DNA of 64,000 bases from Kurthia senegalensis (lineage in GTDB: Bacteria; Bacillota; Bacilli; Bacillales_A; Planococcaceae), in NCBI RefSeq assembly GCF_000285595.1, contig NZ_HE611064.1:402215-466214 (forward strand), read 5' to 3'. How positions within the stretch are numbered: position 1 is the stretch's first letter; each line of letters starts with the position of its first letter. Made by a program: the position numbers and the translations under genes. The notes beneath the pieces were generated by a model. That model did no database searches, was not told where the DNA came from, and saw only the letters and a program-made list of their open reading frames with translations. Shown here piece after piece: positions 18,159 to 28,592 of this stretch.

Positions 18159-19511
18159 TTACGTTAAGTAGTCGCGTCGTAACGTCTTGTAATCCAATTT
18201 TCCTGTATGAAAATGTGGCAGTTCGTCTACACGTTGGACATTCACCGTATTTGGATGTAAATGATACCGTTGACAAATATAGTGCCTAATTCTCTCCACG
18301 TCTCCAGATTCGACAACAATGACGACACGACCATCTTCCCCTACACAGGCGACAGTCACGTTAAATTTTTGTGCGACACTTTTTTCAAGATCGTGTAAAT
18401 TAATACGCAATCCTTTTATTTTGACGAAACTTTTCAATCGACCGACTAATGTAACATATCCCTCATCGTCCATCGTAGCGACATCGCCCGTTCGTAAACG
18501 CCCATTTAACTCATCACCGAGTGCTAAGTCTTCTTTGCTCGCTGCATACCCCATCATGACATTGTCTCCGTAATAAATCAGTTCGTCATTTTCGCCTATT
18601 TCAAAGCGACCGCCCGGTATAGGGAGACCGATCGTCCCTAATTTGTCCGGCAAGCGATCTGGTGGCACGTATGCCATTCTCGGCGACGCTTCTGTTTGAC
18701 CATACATTACATAAAACTTTTTCTGATGTTTTGTCGCATACTGACAAAAACGATCGACGAGATGCACGTCTAAATGCCCACCCGCTTGCGTCATCGTATG
18801 TAAAGATGGCAACGCCATATCTAAAAATCCGATTCTATTCATCATTTGATACGTAAACGGTACACCCGCAATAGACGTCGCTTCAAATTGTTTTAGAAAA
18901 TACCAGAAAGACGGTAATTTCACACTTTTAGACGTTAATAAAAGCGTTGCGCCAACGAGTAAATGGCTGTTAACGATTGAAATACCGTATGAATAAGACA
19001 GTGGTAAATTCAATAGCGGACGCTCTCGGTCTGTCAGCTGTAAATAGCGCACGATTGATTCGGCATTGGCTTCGATATTCCGGTACGATAATTTCACGTA
19101 TTTCGGATTTCCAGTCGTCCCAGAAGTACTTAAAAGCAATGCGACATCTGGATGAACATCATAATTTTGTGTTCCTTGTCTTTTATACAAATCAAGTGCG
19201 ACTGACTCATATCCTTCCGCTTCCACACCGCCAAGCAAAAAGAGTGGTTCGTAGCAGGCGGCAATCGCCTCGACCATATCTTGTTCTATCTCTTCATTCA
19301 TTAACATAACGGCATGCCCCGATTGTAAACTCGCCACATAACGTACGATCGTCGCATAATCATTGCGACATTGTAAAACGATGATTCCCTTTTTATTCGA
19401 TTTTAACTGCTTTACTAGCACTGCCGCATCTTCTACAAGCTCTGCATACGTATATGCTTTTGTCGCTTGTTGTACGACAATTTTCGAAGAAGCTTCTATA
19501 TGAAAAAACAT
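18159..19511 (-). CDS. Stand-alone AMP-forming acyl-CoA synthetase/ligase
   Basis: An ANL-superfamily adenylating enzyme of 450 residues, shorter than usual (500-550). The P-loop-like core motif [21 protein letters not shown] (about residue 128), the aromatic-acid motif [30 protein letters not shown] and [15 protein letters not shown] (hinge and A8) are present. The C-terminal catalytic lysine is probably in [14 protein letters not shown]. No carrier domain is fused. The substrate is unknown. No partner pathway genes lie nearby, and it stands apart from miaB by about 58 bp on the same strand. Confidence 0.82.
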   Translation of the reverse strand: MFFHIEASSKIVVQQATKAYTYAELVEDAAVLVKQLKSNKKGIIVLQCRNDYATIVRYVASLQSGHAVMLMNEEIEQDMVEAIAACYEPLFLLGGVEAEGYESVALDLYKRQGTQNYDVHPDVALLLSTSGTTGNPKYVKLSYRNIEANAESIVRYLQLTDRERPLLNLPLSYSYGISIVNSHLLVGATLLLTSKSVKLPSFWYFLKQFEATSIAGVPFTYQMMNRIGFLDMALPSLHTMTQAGGHLDVHLVDRFCQYATKHQKKFYVMYGQTEASPRMAYVPPDRLPDKLGTIGLPIPGGRFEIGENDELIYYGDNVMMGYAASKEDLALGDELNGRLRTGDVATMDDEGYVTLVGRLKSFVKIKGLRINLHDLEKSVAQKFNVTVACVGEDGRVVIVVESGDVERIRHYICQRYHLHPNTVNVQRVDELPHFHTGKLDYKTLRRDYLT

Positions 19512-19574
19512 CGAATCACCCCTGCTCTTTTTTTACAGTGTAATCGATGTTTCTTATATTGGAAACTTATAGCA

Positions 19575-20516
19575 TTAATTATGATTCATTGCATGACTTC
19601 TACTTTGTTTGAACTGTGCACTTAAAAAGTGTGTGTAATGCAAACCGACAAATCCGACTGCGGCTATCGCAATAAACGTCTCGACTAAAATCCAGCTCGT
19701 TGCGATCACGCCATGAATGTTTAATAAAGACAAACTTTTCACTAATGCCGTCACAGTAATGACAAATGGGAATGTTAAAGCCGCAAAGCTCGGATAAAAA
19801 GCGATGTTTCTTATTTTAACCAATTGGCTACTAATAAAGATGAACATAACTTGTGAACACGTTAATAATAAAACGAGTACGATTGTTGAATGTTCTGTAA
19901 AGTGCGTACTATACGTAGCGAGTAAAATTGATAAAGGTGCCATAAAAATCCCAATGAGCGGTTTTGCAGGTTCTGGTACATTACCGATAAAGAACATGCG
20001 GTATAAGTTAAGTGGAATTAACACAACAGCTAACGCGACACAAAGGTAAAAAACAACGTCCATCGTCATCGGTAAACGACCATTTGCTGTCAACGGCATC
20101 ATCGCCATTCCGATATACATGACAAACCAGCCTGGTAAGACCATTTGAATTTGAAAACTTTTACGAATGACGAAACGAAATGTGAAATAAATCATTAATA
20201 AAAAGTGAACAATAACAGCTGCATACCAAATCGTATCCACGACGAGTGAACGCTCTAGCATACTTAGTGCAATCATAATTGCCATCGTAGCAGTCGGTGT
20301 CACCGCTACGATCATTGGATTTTTCATATCTTGCATCACTTCGTTCGGAGCTAGTACGAGCTTTCCTATATAAAAAACACTAAATGCTCCGCCAATAATG
20401 AAAGAAATGTTCGCTGCAATCGCCCAATCAAATTGACGAAATAATTTTGTGAATGAAAATAACGCTAATATAACACCACTAATTGGGAGTGGTACCCGTT
20501 GAAGTAATTGTTTCAT
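19575..20516 (-). CDS. TDT/SLAC1-type transporter
   Basis: A 313-residue protein with about ten hydrophobic helices. The opening PLPISGVILALFSFTKL and helix pattern match the TDT family (tellurite resistance/dicarboxylate transporter, TehA/SLAC1 anion channel fold). GWFVMYIGMAM in the fifth helix and YPSFAALTFPFVI near the C-terminal part are the other conserved stretches. Members move small anions or sulfite; the substrate here is unknown. It is divergent from a LysR regulator with 100-110 bp between, which suggests that the regulator controls it. Confidence 0.8.
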   Translation of the reverse strand: MKQLLQRVPLPISGVILALFSFTKLFRQFDWAIAANISFIIGGAFSVFYIGKLVLAPNEVMQDMKNPMIVAVTPTATMAIMIALSMLERSLVVDTIWYAAVIVHFLLMIYFTFRFVIRKSFQIQMVLPGWFVMYIGMAMMPLTANGRLPMTMDVVFYLCVALAVVLIPLNLYRMFFIGNVPEPAKPLIGIFMAPLSILLATYSTHFTEHSTIVLVLLLTCSQVMFIFISSQLVKIRNIAFYPSFAALTFPFVITVTALVKSLSLLNIHGVIATSWILVETFIAIAAVGFVGLHYTHFLSAQFKQSRSHAMNHN

Positions 20517-20625
20517 TGGTTTTCTCTCCTTTAACTACCCTCATTGTAAAGGAGGTTTAGTTATTTTAAAAATACATATTTTTGATTATAATTATTTGTA
20601 AACCCAATAATTAGAGGTGATTTAC

Positions 20626-21432
20626 TTGAATGATTTATTGCAAACATTTATGAAAGTGTACGAACAACGTAATTTCACGAAAGCGTCTCAATTACTTTTC
20701 ATTTCACAACCGACCATCTCAACGAAAATCAAGCAACTCGAAAAGCAATTAAATACAGAACTGTTCATTCGACAAGGTCCGAAAAATATCGTACCTACTC
20801 CAGCAGGCGACCTTTTTTATACTTATGCGAAACAAACGATTCATCATTATGAAGAAACGCTCTCTCTCATGCAAGAGAAACCTCGCCAAACTTGTCGCAT
20901 TGGCTGTTCTCATACGATTGCCCATGCGTATTTACCACGTATCATTCCGATGCTTTCCACAACATTTCCAAACGTCGATTTTTCTTTTACACAAGCAAAT
21001 TCCGAAACGATTGCGACGTCTGTCAAACAGCAACAACTCGACATCGGTTTCATTGAAAAACCGATTGATACAGCCCCTCTTCAAAAACACGTTTTTACAG
21101 AAGATGAGCTCGTCCTTGCGGGAAAGAAAGATGCCACAGTTTGGCTTATGCGTGAAGCGCAGTCTGGCGTTCAGTTTTTTAATGAATTGTACGTAGCTGA
21201 ACATACTATACAGCTTCCTCAAATGCCGATTAACAGTAACGACCTCATCATCCAGCTATTAAAACAATCGTTCGGTCAATCGATTATTTCTAAAAAATGC
21301 CTTGATGAGCACCCAACGATTCCATACGAGCATTTGCGCGATGCTTACACTCGTCCACTATTTATCATTTACGAAGACATCAACTTTTTACAGCCGATCG
21401 TCAAACAAATCCTCTATTATTTTGAACAATAA
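20626..21432 (+). CDS. LysR-type transcriptional regulator
   Basis: A 268-residue LysR regulator, a bit short for the family. The N-terminal helix-turn-helix reads FMKVYEQRNFTKASQLLFISQPTISTKIKQLEKQLNTELFIR, followed by a linker helix and a co-inducer domain (QTCRIGCSHTIAHAYLP onward). I chose TTG at 20626, with AGAGGTG 8 bases upstream; GTG at 20617 overlaps that ribosome site. The divergent TDT transporter is the likely target. The effector is not known. Confidence 0.85.
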   Translation: MNDLLQTFMKVYEQRNFTKASQLLFISQPTISTKIKQLEKQLNTELFIRQGPKNIVPTPAGDLFYTYAKQTIHHYEETLSLMQEKPRQTCRIGCSHTIAHAYLPRIIPMLSTTFPNVDFSFTQANSETIATSVKQQQLDIGFIEKPIDTAPLQKHVFTEDELVLAGKKDATVWLMREAQSGVQFFNELYVAEHTIQLPQMPINSNDLIIQLLKQSFGQSIISKKCLDEHPTIPYEHLRDAYTRPLFIIYEDINFLQPIVKQILYYFEQ

Positions 21433-21471
21433 AAAAGTTGTCTAAGAGCATCGCTCTCAGACAACTTTTTT
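21431..21471. terminator. Bidirectional terminator between lysR and korB
   Basis: AAAAAAGTTGTCTAAGAG pairs with CTCTCAGACAACTTTTTT (one mismatch) around a CATCG loop, between convergent genes. Confidence 0.9.
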
Positions 21472-21479
21472 TGGTTTCG

Positions 21480-22346
21480 TTACATAAACTCTTTCATAAG
21501 CTCGTTCAGACGGTCTTCCCCAAGTTCGATATCCGAATACGTAATCGCTTCTTCAGGGTAGCCTTCCACTTTTTCTTGATAAGAAGGTGTTTCGGTATCT
21601 TCATAAATAATCCCTGTTACGAGACCTTCATGTTCCATAACTGTTTGCATCGCTTGATGACGATCTGTATGGTCGTACCCTTCAATATCGCTTAATTTTG
21701 TTAAATGCTCTTTAAACCAATCGTACGTATTCACTTTGTTATACGTTACGCAAGGTGAGAATACGTTAATGAATGAGAAGCCTTTATGTTTCATTCCCGC
21801 TTCAATCATCGCTGTAAGCTCTTTTAAGTCTGTAGAAAAGCCTTGTGCAACAAATGTAGCACCCGCAGATAAAGCGACTTCTAACGGTTTTAAAGACTGT
21901 TCAATCGCACCACCTGGTGTTGATTTCGTTACGAAACCAGCAGCAGAACGTGGAGAAGTTTGTCCTTTTGTTAAACCGTAAATTTGGTTATCCATAATAA
22001 TATATGTGATGTCGATATTACGACGAATAGAGTGGATTGTATGACCCATACCGATGGCAAAACCATCACCGTCGCCGCCTGTCGCGATGACATTTAAATC
22101 GCGGTTTGCTAATTTAAGCCCTTGGGCAATGGGTAAGGCACGACCGTGGATTCCGTGTAAGCCGTATGAGTTAATATACCCCGATAAACGACCTGAACAA
22201 CCGATTCCTGAAACGACCGCTAATTCATGTGGTTCAATTTCTAAATTTGCTGCTGCACGTTGAATAGATGCTTGTACGGAGAAGTCTCCACATCCCGGAC
22301 ACCAGTTTGGTTTAATCGTGTTACGAAAATCTTTAAATGTTACCAT
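21480..22346 (-). CDS. korB: 2-oxoacid:ferredoxin oxidoreductase, beta subunit
   Basis: The thiamine-diphosphate subunit of a 2-oxoacid:acceptor oxidoreductase, probably the 2-oxoglutarate enzyme (KorAB). WCPGCGDF holds a cluster-binding cysteine pair, and GIGCSGRLSGY follows. The ThDP/Mg site is GGDGDGFAIGMGHTIH...MDNQIYGLTKGQTSPRS, split here only by less conserved residues. The 288-residue length is normal. Its start overlaps the korA stop by about 14 bases, so the two are translationally coupled. The ferredoxin partner is not in the window. Confidence 0.93.
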   Translation of the reverse strand: MVTFKDFRNTIKPNWCPGCGDFSVQASIQRAAANLEIEPHELAVVSGIGCSGRLSGYINSYGLHGIHGRALPIAQGLKLANRDLNVIATGGDGDGFAIGMGHTIHSIRRNIDITYIIMDNQIYGLTKGQTSPRSAAGFVTKSTPGGAIEQSLKPLEVALSAGATFVAQGFSTDLKELTAMIEAGMKHKGFSFINVFSPCVTYNKVNTYDWFKEHLTKLSDIEGYDHTDRHQAMQTVMEHEGLVTGIIYEDTETPSYQEKVEGYPEEAITYSDIELGEDRLNELMKEFM

Positions 22347-24092
22347 CTGTTAGCAACTCCTTTACGCGACCTAGCAATTCATTCGGTAAAAATGGTGTAC
22401 CGTCATATTTTGTTAGGCTAACCGTTTTTTGATGTTGACCGACATTTAATTTAATAATACTCGCTAGCTGACCTGTCGCATTATTTTCAACAACAATAAC
22501 TTTTTTCGCCTTATTCATTTCAGTAAGTAATTCTTCTGATGGGAATGGGCTAATTAAACGAACGTGCGCATGATTCGCTTTAATGCCTTGTGCATCTAGC
22601 ACAGGACGAATTTCTTCGATTGCACCACGTGTTGAACCGAAACCGACGATTAATACGTCTGCTTCTTCGTGAGGCGCATCTGTATAAATTGGCATTTCGA
22701 AATTCACATAGTTTAATTTACGGAAACGTTTGTCCATTTGTGCAACACGATTCGTCGGAGCTTCTGACGGTGTACCAATTTCAGAATGCTCTACGCCCGT
22801 CACATGGTGAATCCCATATTTTTGACCTGGTACGACACGTGTAGAAACACCGTCTTCTGTTACTTCATAGCGTTTGAAGTATTGTTTATCTTCTAATTCA
22901 GGTAACTCATCTAAGTTTAATTTACCGCGCTTGATTGATACTTTTTTGTAATCAAATGGTTCAACTGTTTGTTTACCAAGTGACAATTGTAAGTCTGAAA
23001 GTAAAATAACTGGCAGTTGTAATTCATCTGCAATGTTAAACGCTTGTACCGTATCGTAAAACGCTTCTTCCCCTGTAGATGGCGCAATGACAACTTTCGG
23101 AATTTCACCGTGTGTACCGTATAACATCGCAAATAAATCTGATTGTTCTTGTTTCGTCGGTAACCCAGTAGAAGGACCCCCACGTTGCGTATCTACAACG
23201 ACAAGTGGTGTTTCTGTCATACCTGATAAACCTAATCCTTCCATCATTAACGATAGACCAGGACCTGCTGAGGCAGTGAAAGCACGAGCGCCACCGTAAG
23301 AAGCACCCATCGCCATCGTAACAGCAGCAATTTCATCTTCTGTTTGAACGACAATGCCGCCAACTTTCGGCATTTTTTCGTTAAGTACTCCATAATTTCA
23401 GAAGCTGGTGTAATCGGATATGCACTCATAATACGAGAACCAGCTGCTAGTGCGCCTAACGCGATGGCTTCGTTCCCAATCATGAACAAACGATGTTGAC
23501 CGTCGCCTGCTTCTAATTCAAATTGACCTTCTGCTTTGCCATCTTCCACTAATAAATCATGCATGATTGCATGACCTTGTGCAATGGCATCCATGTTTTT
23601 CGCAACGACTTCTTCGCCTTTACGACCGAAAATTTCGTTGACGACACTTTGGAAAACAGTATCTTCTAAATTCATTAATGCTGCTGTTGCACCAATCGCA
23701 ACCATGTTTTTCATTAATGTCGTACCTAATTCTTTTGCAGTCGCTGTGAAAGGTACGATATACATCGTTGCTTCACAGTCTTCTGGTTTAACGGGTTTAA
23801 ATTTTGCATCTGCTAAAATAACACCGTCTGCATGTAATTCTTTATAATTTAATTCAATTGTTTCTTGGTCAAATGCAACTAAAATATCATTATCATCAGG
23901 AATCGTATGCACGGCTGTTGTGCGTACGTTAATTTTATTATTCGTATGGCCACCTTTAATACGAGAAGAGAAATGACGATAGCCGTATAGGTGGTAACCT
24001 AAGCGGTTCATCGCTGTTGAGAAAATCTCACCAGTTGATTCGATCCCTTCACCTTGTTGCCCACCGACTTTCCATGAAAGTTGATGTAACAT
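22333..24092 (-). CDS. korA: 2-oxoacid:ferredoxin oxidoreductase, alpha (gamma-alpha fusion) subunit, frameshifted as given
   Basis: The N-terminal part (24092 to about 23379) is the gamma domain: LSWKVGGQQGEGIESTGEIF and SSRIKGGHTNNKI. It leads into the alpha domain start AYPITPASEIMEYLTKK. There the frame breaks at an A-run (23373-23378, six bases, one short of the seven needed) and continues in the next frame with MPKVGGIVVQTEDEIAAVTMAMGASYGGARAFT, ending at 22333. Restored, the protein has 586 residues, the usual length for the fused subunit. Both halves are otherwise undamaged, so a base-call error or a very recent change is likely. AAGGAGATG precedes the start. Confidence 0.9.
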
Positions 24093-24264
24093 GATTAAAC
24101 ATCTCCTTAAAACAGGGTATTTTATATATTTTTATCCTTCATAAGTTTATCACGAAGCGAGTTTAGAAACTATTGCAAATCAACGAATTCGATGAATTTC
24201 AGACCTTTGACGGAAATTTCTTCATTTCCTCCTCTTTTAAAACGTAAAAAAATAGCTTTTTTAT

Positions 24265-24310
24265 TGAAGTTATGTTTTAGAAAAAAATGAAGTTATGTTT
24301 TAGAAAAAAA
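24265..24310. repeat. 23-bp direct tandem duplication
   Basis: The unit TGAAGTTATGTTTTAGAAAA plus three more A occurs twice, head to tail, at 24265-24287 and 24288-24310, about 45 bp upstream of a small membrane protein gene. Confidence 0.9.
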
Positions 24311-24355
24311 AGAACGGGAATTAATGTAGTAGAAAAGAAAAGGAGCTGATACATC

Positions 24356-24562
24356 ATGATGAAACTACTTTGGATTCCGATTACGCTCTTTTTAGGAGCG
24401 GTGCTCATCCTACTCATTACATCGTTAAGTGCAGGAAGTGGTAGCCTAGAGTTCACAATGAAAGCTTTAATGGGTCAAGGATTAATGATTCCATTCTTCT
24501 TCTTCGTTCTATTATTTATGTGGAAATTCAATCGATCTAAACAGGAAACGTCTACATTTTAA
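24356..24562 (+). CDS. Small two-helix membrane protein, unknown
   Basis: A 68-residue protein with two hydrophobic segments (about residues 4-27 and 42-59) joined by a short loop (AGSGSLEFTMKAL), ending in a basic, polar tail. AAAGGAG lies 11 bases before the ATG and a terminator follows, so it looks like a real gene. I do not recognise the family. The first Met could be either of two adjacent codons. It is convergent with ymdB. Confidence 0.65.
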   Translation: MMKLLWIPITLFLGAVLILLITSLSAGSGSLEFTMKALMGQGLMIPFFFFVLLFMWKFNRSKQETSTF

Positions 24563-24608
24563 ACAAAGTTTCAAATTAAACAAAGTTTCAAAATAGCATA
24601 AACCTATT

Positions 24609-24648
24609 AAAAAAGGCGATGACTCATTTTTGAGTCACCGCCTTTTTA
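24609..24648. terminator. Bidirectional terminator
   Basis: AAAAAGGCG(A)TGACTCA pairs with TGAGTCA(C)CGCCTTTTT, with A and T tails, between the small membrane protein gene and ymdB. Confidence 0.9.
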
Positions 24649-25446
24649 TTAGCCTTTAAATGGGTGATCCGGGTTAATGTAAATCGGTTCAAAGCGAAGT
24701 GCTTTCCCTGTCTGGTCATCTAATTCAACGAAGAACGCACTTAATACCGTATCGCCTTTCGTCGGCACTTCAAAACGAACAGGCATATTCGTTTTAAAAC
24801 GATACAGTACACTTTCTTTTTTCATCCCTAAAATTTCATTGTACGGTCCTGTCATTCCTACGTCTGTAATGTACGCTGTTCCGCCTGGTAAAATACGTCC
24901 ATCTGCCGTTTGAACGTGCGTATGCGTTCCGACAACACAGGAAGCTTGTCCATCTAAATGCCAGCTCAATGCGATTTTTTCACTCGTCGTTTCCGCATGA
25001 AAATCAACGAATACGAGCGGTGAAATTTTCTTCGCTTCTTCTACTAATTCAGTCGCCATTTTAAATGGATCTTCGTGTGGTGGTAAGAATACGCGACCGT
25101 GTAAATTAATAACAGATAACGTTTGACCGTTTTTCGTAATTGTCGTCATCCCTTTACCTGGTGCTTCTTCAGAAAAGTTAGCAGGACGAATTAAATAATC
25201 CGTATCGTCGATGAAATCAAAAATTTCACGTTGGTCCCACGTATGGTTCCCCATCGTCATAACGTCTACGCCCATCATTAATAAATCTTGATAAATACGA
25301 TGCGTTAACCCTCGACCCTTCGCTGCGTTTTCAGCATTTGCAATGACAACGTCTATATCATATTTTCTTTTTAATTTTGGTAAATTTCTTTCGACTGCAT
25401 CTAAACCTAGATCGCCGACAATATCTCCGATAAATAATACTTTCAT
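24649..25446 (-). CDS. ymdB: YmdB metallophosphoesterase (cyclic nucleotide phosphodiesterase)
   Basis: A TIGR00282-family calcineurin-like phosphoesterase of 265 residues. FIGDIVGDLG, ANAENAAKGRG, MGNHTWDQRE, DFHAETTSEK and GTHTHVQTADGRILPGG supply the metal ligands, all intact. B. subtilis YmdB hydrolyses 2',3'-cyclic nucleotides and affects biofilm and RNA decay. It lies downstream of rny as in B. subtilis, but no spoVS follows it. Confidence 0.94.
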   Translation of the reverse strand: MKVLFIGDIVGDLGLDAVERNLPKLKRKYDIDVVIANAENAAKGRGLTHRIYQDLLMMGVDVMTMGNHTWDQREIFDFIDDTDYLIRPANFSEEAPGKGMTTITKNGQTLSVINLHGRVFLPPHEDPFKMATELVEEAKKISPLVFVDFHAETTSEKIALSWHLDGQASCVVGTHTHVQTADGRILPGGTAYITDVGMTGPYNEILGMKKESVLYRFKTNMPVRFEVPTKGDTVLSAFFVELDDQTGKALRFEPIYINPDHPFKG

Positions 25447-25543
25447 TTTCGTAACTCCTTATTGTTCAACATACGTTAACTTTACCACAGTTCGATCTGT
25501 AATGGTGAGTTCATCCACACGCTACAAGTGAATCCGAATAAAA

Positions 25544-25578
25544 AAAACACCTGAAACATAAAATGTTTCAGGTGTTTT
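25544..25578 (-). terminator. Terminator of rny
   Basis: AAAACACCTGAAACA pairs perfectly with TGTTTCAGGTGTTTT across a five-base loop and is followed on the minus strand by a T-run, just past the rny stop. It separates rny from ymdB. Confidence 0.85.
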
Positions 25579-25588
25579 CGTTTTATTA

Positions 25589-27142
25589 TTATTTCGCGTA
25601 ATCGACAGCGCGCATTTCGCGAATAACCGTAATTTTAATATGACCTGGATAATCCAATTCATCTTCAATACGTTTGCGAATATCTCGTGCTAAACGATGT
25701 GCCGCTAAATCGTCAATCGCATCTGGACGAACGATAATACGAATTTCACGACCTGCTTGAATCGCAAATGATTTTTCAACGCCTTCATAAGACTCTGAAA
25801 TTTCTTCTAGCGTTTCTAGGCGACGAATGTAGTTTTCCAACGTTTCACTACGTGCACCTGGACGAGCAGCTGAAAGTGCATCTGCTGCTGCGACAAGTAC
25901 CGCGATAACAGACGTTGCTTCTGTATCACCGTGGTGAGAAGCAATACTGTTAATAACGACTGGATGTTCTTTGTATTTTGTAGCAAGTTCCACACCAATT
26001 TCAACGTGTGAGCCTTCTACTTCATGGTCAATTGCTTTACCGATATCATGAAGTAATCCTGCGCGTTTTGCGAGCATGACATCTTCGCCTAATTCAGCAG
26101 CAAGTAAACCTGATAAATGAGCTACTTCAATTGAGTGTTTCAAGACGTTTTGACCGTAACTTGTACGGTATTTCATACGACCTAAAATTTTCATTAAATC
26201 TGGGTGTAAGTTATGAATACCTAAATCAAATGTAGTTTGTTCCCCAGTTTCACGAATTTGTTCATCAATTTCACGACGTGATTTTTCAACCATCTCTTCA
26301 ATACGAGCTGGGTGAATTCGGCCGTCTTGCACAAGTTTTTCTAATGCAAGGCGTGCGGTTTCACGGCGGATTGGATCGAATCCTGATAAAATAACAGCTT
26401 CTGGTGTATCATCGATAATTAAATCAATACCTGTTAATGTTTCTAACGTACGAATGTTACGACCTTCACGACCGATAATACGGCCCTTCATTTCATCGTT
26501 AGGCAAATTCACAACTGAAACAGTCGTTTCTGCTACATGGTCTGCAGCGAAGCGTTGAATTGCCAATGATAAAATTTCGCGTGCTTTCTTATCGGAAGTT
26601 GCTTTCGCATTTTGTTCGGCTTCTTTTGCCATAACAGCAATATCCGTCGTTAATTCATTTTCAACATTTTTCAGAATAACATCTTTTGCTTCTTCACGTG
26701 TTAAAGCTGAAATACGTTCAAGCTCTGAACTTTGTTTTGCAACAAGCGCATCAGCTTTGCTCTCCATCTGTTCAATATGCTGCTTTCGATCAGCTAGAGA
26801 CGTTTCTTTACGTTCTAATGCTGACTCCCTATTATCCAGAGTTTCATCCTTACGATCTAAGTTTTCTTCGCGCATCAACAAACGATTTTCTTGTTTTTGT
26901 AATTCAGCACGACGATCACGGATTTCATTTTCTGCTTCAGTTCGAATTTTGTGAGTTTCATCTTTTGCTTCAAGTAATGCTTCTTTTTTAAGTGCTTCCG
27001 CTTCCCTTTTGCCATCTTCAATAATCATTTCAGCAGAGCTTTTTGCACCTGTCACTTTTGAATCGTTCACTTTTTTCATCACGAAATAGATAACAGCGGC
27101 ACCGACGATGAGTCCAAGCAAAGCGGAGATAATAATATCCAT
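25589..27142 (-). CDS. rny: Ribonuclease Y
   Basis: The membrane-anchored endonuclease that starts bulk mRNA decay. Residues 1-20 form the N-terminal anchor ([20 protein letters not shown]), followed by a long charged coiled coil to about residue 205. A KH domain ([19 protein letters not shown]) and an HD domain ([10 protein letters not shown] and [12 protein letters not shown]) follow. The length of 517 is typical. ATG at 27142 has AGGAGGTG 8 bases upstream. Its regulator RicA is encoded in the same window. Confidence 0.96.
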   Translation of the reverse strand: MDIIISALLGLIVGAAVIYFVMKKVNDSKVTGAKSSAEMIIEDGKREAEALKKEALLEAKDETHKIRTEAENEIRDRRAELQKQENRLLMREENLDRKDETLDNRESALERKETSLADRKQHIEQMESKADALVAKQSSELERISALTREEAKDVILKNVENELTTDIAVMAKEAEQNAKATSDKKAREILSLAIQRFAADHVAETTVSVVNLPNDEMKGRIIGREGRNIRTLETLTGIDLIIDDTPEAVILSGFDPIRRETARLALEKLVQDGRIHPARIEEMVEKSRREIDEQIRETGEQTTFDLGIHNLHPDLMKILGRMKYRTSYGQNVLKHSIEVAHLSGLLAAELGEDVMLAKRAGLLHDIGKAIDHEVEGSHVEIGVELATKYKEHPVVINSIASHHGDTEATSVIAVLVAAADALSAARPGARSETLENYIRRLETLEEISESYEGVEKSFAIQAGREIRIIVRPDAIDDLAAHRLARDIRKRIEDELDYPGHIKITVIREMRAVDYAK

Positions 27143-27404
27143 CAATCGAACACCTCCTCTTGCTATATTAGTAAAACATTTTTAGTCGGCTACACGTTTC
27201 TTTCTAACGTAGTGCCTATTTCATTTCAAATCTAGAAATAATACAATTTCATTGTATAGATGAAAAAAAGGACTGTCAAGGATTCACAGTATATGGATAT
27301 TTTTCAGTTCCGACATAAATCGCAAAAATTAACATTATTTTCAGAAAAAAGTCGCGACGAACGGAATTTTTATACAAAAACACACCTATAATTATTATGG
27401 GAAT

Positions 27405-27432
27405 AAAAAAACGTGCTTGCGCACGTTTTTTT
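27405..27432 (-). terminator. Terminator of recA
   Basis: AAAAAAACGTGC and GCACGTTTTTTT form a GC-cored stem with a TTGC loop, a few bases past the stop of the restored recA frame (27439-27441). Its position supports that restored end rather than the premature stop at 27521. Confidence 0.88.
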
Positions 27433-27438
27433 TAAAAT

Positions 27439-28513
27439 TTATTTTTTATTTTCTTCTAAGCCTAATTCCGCTAATAATTCCGCATCCATTACTTCTTCTT
27501 CTTCTTCAGTTGCTTCAGCTTCACCTGCTACGATTCCAGCAGCTACACGGATTTTTTTGAGCAATTTCTTCGCGAATTTCAGGATTGTCTTTTAAGAATT
27601 GTTTCGCATTTTCACGACCTTGACCTAAGCGTTCGTCGCCGTAGGCAAACCATGAACCTGATTTTTGTACGATATCATAATCGACGCCAATATCTACTAC
27701 TTCACCGACATATGAAATACCTTCACCGTACATAATATCTACTTCAGCTGTTTTGAATGGTGGCGCTACTTTGTTTTTAACGACTTTAATTTTCGTACGG
27801 TTCCCGACCATTTCATTCGCTTGTTTAATCGTTTCAGCACGACGTACTTCTAAACGTACAGAAGAATAGAATTTAAGCGCACGTCCACCTGGTGTTGTTT
27901 CTGGATTCCCGAACATCACACCAATTTTTTCACGAATTTGGTTAATGAAAATCGCGATACAATTTGATTTATTAATAATACCAGAAAGTTTACGCAATGC
28001 TTGAGACATTAAACGCGCTTGTAGACCCATGTGTGAGTCACCCATTTCGCCTTCAATTTCGGCTTTCGGTACTAATGCTGCTACAGAGTCAATTACGAGC
28101 ATATCAATGGCACCACTACGTACTAATGCTTCTGCGATTTCAAGTGCTTGTTCACCTGTATCTGGTTGAGCTAATAGTAATTCATCAATGTTAACGCCTA
28201 AATTTTGTGCATATGCAGGGTCTAATGCGTGCTCAGCATCGATAAATGCTGCTTGGCCACCATTTTTTTGAATTTCAGCAATAGCATGTAGTGCAACGGT
28301 TGTTTTACCAGAAGATTCAGGGCCGTATACTTCAATAATACGCCCTTTTGGATAACCACCTACACCAAGTGCTAAATCAAGTGTTAATGAACCACTTGAA
28401 GACGTCGAGATGCGACGGTCTGCTTGTTCCCCTAATTTCATTACTGAACCTTTACCAAATTGTTTTTCAATTTGTTTTAAAGCCATATCTAAGGCTGCTT
28501 TACGATCGTTCAA
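27439..28513 (-). CDS. recA: Recombinase RecA (3' end frameshifted as given)
   Basis: Strand exchange and SOS co-protease. Motifs are complete: Walker [23 protein letters not shown], loop L1 [22 protein letters not shown] and loop L2 with [20 protein letters not shown]. After EIREEIAQK the frame changes into [10 protein letters not shown] and stops, losing the acidic C-terminal tail. Removing one A from the seven at 27552-27558 restores [11 protein letters not shown], an acidic stretch and [10 protein letters not shown], stopping at 27439, 357 residues in all. It starts with TTG at 28513 after GGAGG. Confidence 0.93.
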
Positions 28514-28555
28514 TGTGTTTCCTCCTTCGATTCACTGTCTTTCGTGTCTATACAT

Positions 28556-28584
28556 ACTATACTGTATTTCATTCAAATCCACAA
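28556..28584 (-). promoter_or_regulatory. Sigma-A promoter of recA
   Basis: On the minus strand TTGTGG (28579-28584), a 17-bp spacer and TATAGT (28556-28561), about 43 bp before the start codon. Confidence 0.65.
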
Positions 28585-28592
28585 GAAAAAAG

